This document shows, piece after piece, positions 1 to 6,700 of a DNA stretch of 9,972 nt. The position numbers and the translations under genes were made by a program. The notes below the pieces were generated by a model, which saw only the letters and a program-made list of their open reading frames with translations, was not told where the DNA came from and did no database searches. The stretch lies in the NCBI GenBank assembly GCA_905221145.1, contig CAJNCA010000013.1:1-9972 (forward strand), read 5' to 3'. How positions within the stretch are numbered: position 1 is the first letter of the stretch; every line of letters starts with the position of its first letter. The DNA comes from a bacterium. GTDB taxonomy: Bacteria > Bacillota > Bacilli > Lactobacillales > Streptococcaceae.

Positions 1-3000
1 GATAAATACGTTAACACAGAAACAGGTGACGTCTTCGTTAAGAATAACGGCAACTGGGAAAAAGAAGGCAACATCAAAGGACCTAAAGGTGACAAAGGTG
101 AACGTGGAGAAGATGGTAAGACTCCAGAAGTAACTGTAACTCCAGGTAAAGATGGTCATAGTACCGACATTACATTCACTGTTCCAGGAAAAGATCCAGT
201 TACAGTAAATGTTAAGGACGGAGAAAATGGTCTGAACGGTAAAACTCCAAAAGTTGATTTGCTTCGTGTCGAAGGACAAAACGGAAATCCATCTCATACA
301 ATTGTGACATTCTATACCGATGAAAACAATGATGGTAAGTACACTCCAGGAACTGATGAACTTCTAGGTTCTGAAATGATTAAAGATGGTGCTAAAGGTG
401 TGGACGGACGTGATGGTAAATCATTGCTTACTGTCAAAGATGGTAAAGAAACTAAAGTTTACCAAGAAGATCCAGCACATCCAGGTCAACCATTGAACCC
501 AGAAAAACCTCTAGCAGTTATTAAAGACGGAGTGGACGGAGTCTCTCCAACAGTAACAGCTGTTCGTAAGGATGAAGAAGGGCATAAGGGTGTAGAAATC
601 ACTGTTGATAACCATGATGGTTCACAACCAACTACAGTCTTTGTTCAAGATGGTGCTAAGGGAGAAACTGGTGAAACCGGTCAGGATGGACAAACTCCTA
701 CAATCACTACTCAACGTGGACAAGATGGCCAAAGCACTCTTGTCACTATCACAACACCAGGTAAAGACCCAGTAACCTTTACAGTGAAAGATGGTAAGAA
801 TGGTAGAGATGGACGTACACCAACTATTGACTTAAATGCATTGGCTGAAGCAGCAAGACGAGCAAGTACTGCAAGTTCACAACCTTCTGGAACATCAAGA
901 AGTGCAAGAAATAGAAGAGCATTACCAGATGAAGATAGAAGTGCAACTGAGTCATCAGAAACAGTACAACCAACAACTACAGATGCAACAGGTTCACAAC
1001 CAGCTACTACAGATTCACAACCAGTAGATGGTACTCGTATTACAGCATACTACGATAACAATGGTAACGGTAAATACGATCCAGGTGTTGATGAATTAAT
1101 TGGTACGAGTGATATCTTGAATGGTACAAATGGACGTAATGGTTCAAACGGAGCTTCTGGACATGATGGACGTGACGGTCGTAACGGAGCTGAATTACTA
1201 AGTGGAGTTACTGCCCCAACTGCTAATGATGGTAAAGATGGTGATACTTATATCGACGCTAATACAGGTGATGTTTACAAGAAAGAAAATGGTTCTTGGA
1301 ACAAGATTGGTAATATCCGTGGACCTCAAGGAGTAGCCGGTGAAAAAGGCGACAAAGGTGACAAAGGTGAAAAAGGTGAAAACGGAGCTAATGGAGCAGA
1401 CGGTAAATCACCAGTTGTAAATGTAACGGACAATGGAGATGGAACACACTCTATTACCGTTAGAAACCCTGATGGTTCTGAATCAACAACTAAAGTTAAA
1501 GATGGTAAAGACGGTAAAACTGCCAATATCACTACAACAGAAAATCCAGATGGAAGTCACACAATTACTGTAACAAATCCAGATGGAACAACTAAAGAAA
1601 CAGTTGTTAAAAACGGTAAAGACGGTAAGACTCCAAAAGTTGAAGTGACTGATAACAACGATGGAACTCATACTGTTAAAGTTACAGATGGAGACGGCAA
1701 TGTTACCAACGCTATCATCAAGGATGGTAAAGATGGTAAGGCTGCTTCAGCAACAACTACTGAAAATCCAGATGGAAGCCACACTGTAACAATCACTAAC
1801 CCAGACGGAACTAAGAATGAGTTTGTTGTTAAGAACGGCCGTGACGGTGTTGACGGGCGTACTCCAACCGCATCTGTTCGTGATAATGGAGACGGAAGTC
1901 ATACGATCGTTATTACAAATCCAGAAGGTGTGACAACTGAAACCACAGTTCGTGATGGTAAATCACCAAAAGTTACTATAACTGATGAACAAAATGGAAC
2001 TCATAAGATCTCAGTTCTAAATGGTGACGGTACAACTACTGAAACAATCATTAAAGATGGTAAATCACCAGTAGCGACTGTTACTGACAACCATGATGGT
2101 ACTTACACAATTCGTGTAGAAAACGGTAATGGTACTGTTTCTGAAACTACAGTTCGTGACGGTAAATCACCAACTGCTAAGGTTGTGGATAACGGAGATG
2201 GAACTCACACTATCACAGTTGTGAACTCAGACGGTACAACTACAACAACTACAGTTCGTGATGGTAAAGAACCAAAACTTGAAGTGATTGATAACAACAA
2301 TGGTTCACACACTATTAAAGTTACTGGAGCTGATGGTAAAGAAACTACAACTACAATCTTTGATGGAAAATCACCAAAAGCGAACATCGTTGATAACGGA
2401 GATGGAACTCATACATTAACAATCGTTGATTCTGATGGTCGTGAATACAAATCTATTATCAAAGATGGTAAAGACGGCAAAGATGGCGTTTCACCGACTG
2501 TAACTGTTAAAAATAATAACGACGGAACTCACGTTGTTACAATTACTAACCCAGATGGAAGCAAAACAGAAATGGTGATTAAAGACGGTAAAGATGGTAA
2601 ATCACCAAAAGTTTCTGTTGAAGATAATGGAGATAGAAGTCATACAATCACAATCATCAATTCTGACGGAACTGTGACAAAAACAGTCATCAAAGATGGA
2701 AAAGATGGTCGTGACGGACGTGATGGTCGAGACGGCAAAGATGGTAAATGTGGATGCCAAGACAAACCAGTGACACCGTCAAATGACAAACCAGTTCCTC
2801 CAACACGCAATGTGCCAGAAGGACCAACCTTTGCAATGCCAGAACCACCAGTTCACGAATTGCCAGAATTCAACGGTGGTGTGCCAGGAATACCAGAAGT
2901 TCACGAATTACCAGAATTCAATGGTGGAGTACCAGGTATGCCTGAAGTTACTGAAGTACCAGAATTAGATATTCCAACAGTACCAGCACAACCAACACCA

Positions 3001-3318
3001 AATGTACCGGTTCAACCTGTGCCAGTGCAACCAACACCAAATGTACCGACACCAGAAGTGCCAGTACAACCAACTCCAGTTGTTCCAACACCAGAAGTAC
3101 CGGTTCAACCAGTACCAGCGGTTCCAGAACAACCAGTAGTACCAACACCGGCTCAACCAGCAACTCCAGTAAATGCTAACCCAGTAGTACCAACTACAGT
3201 TAAAGAAAACCATGGGGACAAATTACCTGAAACTGGAAGCCAATCTGATTATATCTCTGTTCTTTTAGGTAGTGGTATTCTATTGAGCCTATATGTAGGA
3301 CGAAGAAAAGAAGATTAA
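1..3318 (+). CDS. Collagen-like, LPXTG-anchored repeat surface protein (5' partial)
   Basis: The frame is open from base 1, so the gene starts upstream; an internal TTG at 259 is not its start. About 1105 residues are visible. In order they are: a TGDVF motif and collagen-like Gly-X-X run (79-117), beta-rich segments, a DxNxDG turn motif (about 310-369), a Ser/Thr-rich linker (about 838-1035), a second DxNxDG-like motif, more Gly-X-X runs (1123-1188, 1321-1410), 12 beta units (1411-2694), a GRD/GKD run ending in CGC (2695-2757), a proline-rich region, LPETG (3223-3237), a hydrophobic segment and an RRKED tail. This architecture means Sec export and sortase A anchoring to peptidoglycan, with the proline-rich part crossing the wall. 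Collagen-like streptococcal proteins commonly bind host matrix or cells, but the ligand here is unknown. A terminator follows directly. Confidence is high for a surface-anchored collagen-like protein and low for any specific ligand. Confidence 0.93.
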   Translation, partial: DKYVNTETGDVFVKNNGNWEKEGNIKGPKGDKGERGEDGKTPEVTVTPGKDGHSTDITFTVPGKDPVTVNVKDGENGLNGKTPKVDLLRVEGQNGNPSHTIVTFYTDENNDGKYTPGTDELLGSEMIKDGAKGVDGRDGKSLLTVKDGKETKVYQEDPAHPGQPLNPEKPLAVIKDGVDGVSPTVTAVRKDEEGHKGVEITVDNHDGSQPTTVFVQDGAKGETGETGQDGQTPTITTQRGQDGQSTLVTITTPGKDPVTFTVKDGKNGRDGRTPTIDLNALAEAARRASTASSQPSGTSRSARNRRALPDEDRSATESSETVQPTTTDATGSQPATTDSQPVDGTRITAYYDNNGNGKYDPGVDELIGTSDILNGTNGRNGSNGASGHDGRDGRNGAELLSGVTAPTANDGKDGDTYIDANTGDVYKKENGSWNKIGNIRGPQGVAGEKGDKGDKGEKGENGANGADGKSPVVNVTDNGDGTHSITVRNPDGSESTTKVKDGKDGKTANITTTENPDGSHTITVTNPDGTTKETVVKNGKDGKTPKVEVTDNNDGTHTVKVTDGDGNVTNAIIKDGKDGKAASATTTENPDGSHTVTITNPDGTKNEFVVKNGRDGVDGRTPTASVRDNGDGSHTIVITNPEGVTTETTVRDGKSPKVTITDEQNGTHKISVLNGDGTTTETIIKDGKSPVATVTDNHDGTYTIRVENGNGTVSETTVRDGKSPTAKVVDNGDGTHTITVVNSDGTTTTTTVRDGKEPKLEVIDNNNGSHTIKVTGADGKETTTTIFDGKSPKANIVDNGDGTHTLTIVDSDGREYKSIIKDGKDGKDGVSPTVTVKNNNDGTHVVTITNPDGSKTEMVIKDGKDGKSPKVSVEDNGDRSHTITIINSDGTVTKTVIKDGKDGRDGRDGRDGKDGKCGCQDKPVTPSNDKPVPPTRNVPEGPTFAMPEPPVHELPEFNGGVPGIPEVHELPEFNGGVPGMPEVTEVPELDIPTVPAQPTPNVPVQPVPVQPTPNVPTPEVPVQPTPVVPTPEVPVQPVPAVPEQPVVPTPAQPATPVNANPVVPTTVKENHGDKLPETGSQSDYISVLLGSGILLSLYVGRRKED
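79..117 (+). other. Collagen-like Gly-X-X stretch 1
   Basis: Four Gly-X-X triplets (GPK GDK GER GED) plus a Gly follow a TGDVF...NWEKEGNIK segment. The same pairing, TGDVY...SWNKIGNIR followed by Gly-X-X, recurs at about 1225-1410. The N-terminal part of this protein is therefore itself a duplicated module, and more copies may lie upstream. The charged K/D/E/R triplets are typical of bacterial collagen-like sequences, which use salt bridges in place of hydroxyproline. Confidence 0.8.
310..369 (+). other. DxNxDG turn motif, SdrB-like (copy 1)
   Basis: The protein reads FYTDENNDGKYTPGTDELLG, with Asp/Asn at alternating positions followed by Gly, then P-G-x-D-E-L-[LI]-G. This pattern resembles the calcium-binding loops of SdrB/Cna-B-like repeats in Gram-positive surface proteins. 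A second copy lies at about 1045-1104. Calcium binding is inferred from the motif only. Confidence 0.55.
838..1035 (+). other. Ser/Thr-rich low-complexity linker with basic RNRR cluster
   Basis: After the TPTIDLNALAEAARR segment the protein becomes Ser/Thr/Gln-rich, with the basic-acidic stretch SRSARNRRALPDEDRS and then repeated TT.ATGSQPATTDSQP. The composition is unlike the Gly/Asp-rich sequence on either side. It is probably a disordered, possibly glycosylated spacer. The boundaries are approximate and the function is inferred. Confidence 0.6.
1045..1104 (+). other. DxNxDG-like turn motif, SdrB-like (copy 2)
   Basis: The protein reads AYYDNNGNGKYDPGVDELIG, closely matching the copy at 310-369 with the same spacing of D/N turn, Lys-Tyr, Pro-Gly and D-E-L-[LI]-G. 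The third liganding position is Asn here rather than Asp, so metal binding could be weaker or absent. It leads directly into a Gly-X-X run. Confidence 0.55.
1123..1188 (+). other. Collagen-like Gly-X-X stretch 2
   Basis: Seven Gly-X-X triplets (GTN GRN GSN GAS GHD GRD GRN) plus a Gly. They contain no proline and are Asn/Asp/Arg-rich. This run sits between the second DxNxDG-like motif and the second TGDVY segment. Confidence 0.75.
1321..1410 (+). other. Collagen-like Gly-X-X stretch 3
   Basis: Ten uninterrupted Gly-X-X triplets (GPQ GVA GEK GDK GDK GEK GEN GAN GAD GKS). This is the longest collagen-like run in the window. It leads directly into the first of the 12 beta units, and its GK[ST] ending is the same one that closes most connectors in the array, so collagen-like and beta modules share a junction. 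Confidence 0.85.
1411..2694 (+). repeat. Array of 12 beta-rich units, 30-residue core plus (G-x-D)n connector
   Basis: Units start at 1411, 1522, 1633, 1744, 1864, 1966, 2068, 2170, 2272, 2374, 2494 and 2605. Each core is exactly 30 residues: usually P, alternating hydrophobics, DNxDG[TS]HT, alternating hydrophobics, Nx[DE]G, four to six polar residues (often Thr), two hydrophobics and K/R. The connector is DGKS-like (4 residues), DGKDGKx (7) or three triplets (10), giving unit lengths of 34, 37 and 40. Alternating polar/hydrophobic strands and Asp/Asn/Gly turns suggest a small beta repeat stacked into a rod. Units 2 and 4 share TTTENPDGSHT, suggesting a two-unit duplication early in the array. 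I do not recognise a named family for this unit. Confidence 0.88.
2695..2757 (+). other. GRD/GKD run ending in a Cys-Gly-Cys motif
   Basis: After the last beta core the protein continues DGKDGRDGRDGRDGKDGKCGC, a regular Gly-[RK]-Asp series. It ends with cysteine codons at 2749-2751 and 2755-2757. These are the only cysteines in the visible part of the protein. The motif lies at the junction between the repeat stalk and the proline-rich wall-spanning region. Confidence 0.85.
2761..3198 (+). other. Proline-rich wall-spanning region
   Basis: The region is rich in Pro, Val, Gln, Thr and Glu, with many P-x-P and VPVQPTP/VPTPEVP repeats. The CCAACACCA block recurs at 2992 and 3031, a 39-nt step. 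It immediately precedes LPETG, the usual position for an extended segment that threads through peptidoglycan. The repetitive coding makes length variation likely. Confidence 0.8.
2851..2946 (+). repeat. Two tandem 48-nt repeats (16 residues)
   Basis: The unit VHELPEFNGGVPGIPE occurs at 2851-2898 and again at 2899-2946, with Met for Ile and VTEV beginning after it. The DNA copies differ mainly at third codon positions. Short HELPEF/GG-type repeats are common just before the proline-rich part of streptococcal surface proteins. Their role is not established from sequence. Confidence 0.85.
3223..3318 (+). other. LPETG cell-wall sorting signal
   Basis: LPETG (3223-3237) is followed by GSQSDYISV, a hydrophobic stretch LLGSGILLSLYV and the basic/acidic tail GRRKED before TAA (3316-3318). 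This is the canonical sortase A substrate layout: cleavage between Thr and Gly, membrane anchor, positive tail. Confidence 0.95.
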
Positions 3319-3378
3319 TCAGCTAAAAGCAGTCACTAATTTCTCGAAAGAAGATGATAAGTGATAGATCTCGAATGA

Positions 3379-3390
3379 AAGAATATTCTT
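3379..3390. promoter_or_regulatory. 12-bp perfect palindrome downstream of the LPXTG gene
   Basis: AAGAATATTCTT is a perfect inverted repeat about 60 bp after the stop codon and upstream of the terminator. It has no loop, so it is more plausible as a protein site than an RNA hairpin, but in AT-rich DNA it may be chance. Confidence 0.2.
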
Positions 3391-3422
3391 AGAACGATTT
3401 TCCTATGATGGAAAAGGCTGCT

Positions 3423-3455
3423 AAAAACCTTGAGTGGTAACGCTCAAGGTTTTTT
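3423..3455 (+). terminator. Intrinsic terminator of the LPXTG gene
   Basis: The left arm AAAAACCTTGAGTG (3423-3436) pairs with CGCTCAAGGTTTTT (3441-3454) around a GTAA tetraloop (GNRA type), with one T-G wobble. The result is a 14-bp stem ending in a run of six T. The A-tract on the left means the same hairpin has a U-tract on the opposite strand, so it could act in both directions. It lies about 105 bp after the stop codon and separates the two genes transcriptionally. Confidence 0.93.
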
Positions 3456-3531
3456 AGGTTACTGCATATATGAAATCTCGATATAGTACTAAGTGAAGTA
3501 ATGTTTAGGAAAATATGGTAAATTTTTATGA

Positions 3532-3543
3532 ATAATATATTAT
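3532..3543. promoter_or_regulatory. AT-only palindrome upstream of the promoter
   Basis: ATAATATATTAT is a perfect 12-bp palindrome ending 13 bp before the proposed -35 box. The position would suit a regulator, or an UP-like element for RNA polymerase alpha. Because it contains only A and T in an AT-rich region, chance is a serious alternative. Confidence 0.25.
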
Positions 3544-3556
3544 ATGACGAAAAGGT

Positions 3557-3585
3557 TTGCATCTGAGGGAATAAAAGAATATAAT
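3557..3585 (+). promoter_or_regulatory. Sigma-A type promoter of the giant Rib-repeat gene
   Basis: A perfect -10 box TATAAT (3580-3585) lies 17 bp after TTGCAT (3557-3562), a partial match to TTGACA; the one-base-shifted TTTGCA gives an 18-bp spacer. AT-rich DNA lies upstream. Transcription would start near 3592, leaving a leader of about 37 nt. Together with the terminator upstream, this indicates an independent transcript. Confidence 0.75.
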
Positions 3586-3616
3586 ATATACAAGAAGTAA
3601 TTTGATAGTTTGAAGC

Positions 3617-3622
3617 AAGGAG
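3617..3622 (+). promoter_or_regulatory. Ribosome binding site of the giant Rib-repeat gene
   Basis: AAGGAG lies 6 bp before the ATG at 3629, which is good Shine-Dalgarno spacing. An in-frame TGA at 3611-3613 rules out any earlier start. The next in-frame ATG (3671) has GGAGG touching it, which is too close, and using it would remove most of the basic n-region of the signal peptide. Confidence 0.9.
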
Positions 3623-3628
3623 TTCTTT

Positions 3629-3763
3629 ATGTTTTTTAATCGAAAAGGAATCAATCAAAAGAATTGGAGGATGATAAAGAAAGGGAAGCATTTTCTTTTT
3701 GGGTGCACTCTTTTTTTGGCTACAGGAGCAGTGACGATACAGAATCCACATCTTGTTCATGCT
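3629..3763 (+). other. Sec signal peptide, cleaved after VHA
   Basis: The basic n-region (MFFNRKGINQKNWRMIKKGKH) is followed by the hydrophobic core FLFGCTLFLATGAVTI and VHA before DE, giving predicted cleavage after residue 45. It lacks a clear YSIRK motif. WRMIKKGKHF loosely resembles the KxYKxGKxW signal class, which includes accessory-Sec substrates, but the similarity is weak. The only cysteine visible in this protein is in this segment. Confidence 0.85.
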
Positions 3764-6700
3764 GATGAAATGGTTGCGTCTCTGAATGATTCAACTAAAG
3801 TCAAAGATGAAGATCCGAATAGTGACAAGGTTCCAAACGATGTGGAAAATCATCCACAGGTAGAAAATCATGTTAAAGAATCAGATAAGATTTCTGAACA
3901 TGTTCCAGAAGATAAAATTATTGAAAAGTCTGTAGAGCATCCAGTCAAAGCTGTGGATAAAACTACTTTAAATGAATTAATTGAAAAGATTAGGAACACT
4001 GATTTACAGACTAAAACAGCTAAATCAGTTGAAAATCTTAATCTCTCTTTGTCGCGTGCGCAAGCAGTCTTGGATAAAGCAGGTGCTAGTCAGGATGAGA
4101 TAGATAAAGAAGTTCAAGTTTTGTCGGAATCATTTGCTCAACTGGAAGAGAAAAGCAACGACATAGACAAAAAAGAAAAGCAAGCAGACAAAGCAGACGA
4201 TAGTGATGAAAAGAAAAATCCTTTAACAGAAAAGATTGCTAAGATTCAGGCTCTTGTCTCAGAAATTAACCAATTGGCAGGAGAAATCAGTTATGAATTC
4301 AGTGAATCTGAAAGCAAATCTCTTCAAGCATTTGGTGATTTATCTGAGGAAAAATCCACTGATAGTGAAGTTGATGGTGCTCTAAATGAAGCGAAAAGCC
4401 TCCGTAACAAAGTAGCTAATAGGGTAACACGAGCACATTCTGGGAAACGTGATCCACGAAATGGAAAAGTCATTGACAAAAATGGAGAGAGTCGTTTTAG
4501 AGGGATTGTATACACTCACAAGGAAAATAGAAGAAATGGTAATCTTATTGAAAATGGGAATACAGCAGTCTATTATAATTCAGATGAAATTTGGAGTTTA
4601 ATTGAGATAAAAGGTGAAAGAGTAGGAAATGAGAGAAAGTTCACTACGTATGTTCGAGGTAAAATAGTAGAAGATCAAACTCCGTATTATATTGTTACTG
4701 TTGGTTTTACAGGCAATTCTCCAATTAAAGGATTAAAAATGCATGTTGCTTACTGGGATAAGCAGGCAGGGACGGCAAGAAGTCGTGAAATAGAGTATGG
4801 TAGAACTGAAATTAATAATCCCATTACGAATGCTGCTATTAGAGGGGTTGTAGGAGAAGGTACAATAGTTCAACCTGGTAGATATGAAGTTCATATTGCT
4901 TCGAATACAAGAGTAGCTCCAAATCAGTTAAAGCCTTATACATTTACTTTTATTATTAAACCGCAAAGTGAGCGTAATACAGTAAAGGATTTATCACAAA
5001 CATATGTAGATGATGTTCGTCATTTAACAGAAATTGAAAAAACAGCTTTGATTGAGAAATTTAAAGCAGAACATCCTGATGTTATGACGCCATCGGGCCA
5101 TAGAAGTGACTTCGACCATGCTGAAATTTCAGCTGATGGTTCAACGATGACTATCCACTTTAAAGACGGATTCAACCCTAAAACGATTCAAACAAATGCG
5201 ACTAATGATGTGGAAGCGAAACATTCCAATTTGACTGCTTATTTTGGTGATTCAAAAGAGTTATATACAAACCCAAGAGAATTAGTACGCTCTAAAACAG
5301 GTAATGAAGTACCAACAACGGTTCAAGTCACATATAAAACACCATTTAACTTGCAGGAAGCAGGAACAAGAAACGTTGTAGTCACAACAACTTATGAAAA
5401 TGGAGTAATAAAAGATGTAACAACTCCTTATACAGTTTTAGATTTTCTAGGAAAACAAGATAAGAAAATTAATCAGAATCAGTCTGGTCAACTAGGGGAT
5501 GCTAGAAATTACGTGACAGTTTCAGATAATTCAGCAGTTCCAGGAGAATTAACCGTTCGTTGGAAAGGTGGCTCTTCTACTGTGGATACCTCTGCAGCAG
5601 GTGTACAACATAAAGAAATCGAAATTCTTCGTGGTAGCCATTTAATGAAAACTGTGAATGTTCCAGTTGAGATTGTAGATAATATCAAACCGACAATTAC
5701 TGCCCCTGATAATATTACATTAACGAGATTAGAAGGATTACCTAGTGAAATCAATATTAAAGCTAAAGATAATGATAAAGGAGTAGGGCTTAAGGATGGA
5801 AATGCTGTTACTGTAGAAAATCTTCCTGCACCTTTAACGTATAATGCAGCAAATTCTAAAATTGAAATAAATGATGTTATTCCAAATAATTTCCAACTTG
5901 GTAAATCAAGTATTCAAGTGACTGTTAAAGCCGTAGATAAAAAAGGAAATACTGCGACTAAAAATATCACTTTTCATATTCAATCTCAAACTCAAAAATA
6001 TACAGCAACTGCTAATGGACAAAAGCAAGAAGTGAGTTATGCTGAGACGCCTGATGCAGGAACAAGTATTCAAAAAAATGGGTTACCAACAGGTACAAGA
6101 TATACATGGGCAACTAAGCCTAATACGACAACAGGACCTGGAGATAAAACAGGAGTTGTAACAGTAACTTATCCAGATGGTTCAACAGATACAGTAAGTG
6201 TAAACGTGAAAGTCCGTAAACTAAGTGATGAACATATACCAACTGGGAAGACAATTACTGTCAATCAAAATGAACCTGTAACAAATGATAGACTGAAAGC
6301 AGCAGTAACAGTGAATAACGGTGGAACTAGTAAAGTGAAGTCAGTCACTGCATCTCCTATTAGCACTGTGCATGCAGGCCCACAAACAATCAAAGCGACA
6401 GTAACCTATTTGGATAATACCACTGATCCAGTTGACATTCCGTTGGAAGTAAAAGACGTAACTGCTCCAACGATTCAAACACCAACAGAAGGTCAAACAT
6501 GGGAAATCACAGCATTAGATAAGACTCTGCCTCCTATTAAAGTAGCAGTTGCTGATAATCCTGGAGGAAGTGGAATAAAAAGCATTTTTCCAATTAACTT
6601 ACCAAGTTTCTTGAAGTATGACAAAGCAACAAGTAGCATCGTTTTCCAAGATGGAGAACGTGAAGTTCCTAAATTATCTGGAATAAATCGAACTACAAGT

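Larger units (their letters stand above)
3319..3628. other. Intergenic region
   Basis: This is 310 bases with no supported gene. It contains, in order, a 12-bp palindrome (3379-3390), a small inverted repeat TTTTCC/GGAAAA (3398-3415), a strong terminator, an AT-only palindrome (3532-3543), and the promoter and ribosome binding site of the next gene. The hexamer TCTCGA occurs three times (3342, 3369, 3476), but no known regulator site is recognised. A minus-strand frame crossing 3389-3760 looks like a chance frame. Confidence 0.7.

Noticed and set aside
259..261. TTG as the start codon of the collagen-like gene
   Set aside because: The frame is open and shows the same repeat architecture back to base 1, with no ribosome binding site or signal peptide at 259.
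836..1027. Plus-strand frame of 63 Gln-rich codons inside the Ser/Thr linker
   Set aside because: It is a +1 frame shadow of the repetitive linker within the long open frame of the collagen-like gene.
1411..2694. CRISPR array
   Set aside because: Repeats are in-frame coding units with codon-level variation and no conserved DNA repeat with unique spacers.
2948..3213. Overlapping minus-strand frames rich in Leu/Val or Trp/Tyr opposite the proline-rich region
   Set aside because: They are reverse-complement shadows of CCA/GTA/CAA codon repeats; the biased composition comes from the repeat, not from a membrane protein.
3398..3415. TTTTCC/GGAAAA inverted repeat as a second terminator
   Set aside because: The stem is only 6 bp and AT-rich and is not followed by a T-tract; the strong hairpin just downstream explains termination.
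3342..3481. Three TCTCGA hexamers in the intergenic region as regulator sites
   Set aside because: Spacing is irregular, two lie before the terminator, and no known regulator motif was recognised.
3671..3673. Alternative ATG start of the giant gene
   Set aside because: The GGAGG directly abuts this ATG, leaving no spacing, while the ATG at 3629 has AAGGAG at 6 bp and gives a complete signal peptide.
3389..3760. Minus-strand frame of 123 codons across the intergenic region and the start of the giant gene
   Set aside because: It overlaps the terminator, promoter and signal peptide coding of the plus-strand gene, has no convincing ribosome binding site and a low-complexity translation; a chance frame.
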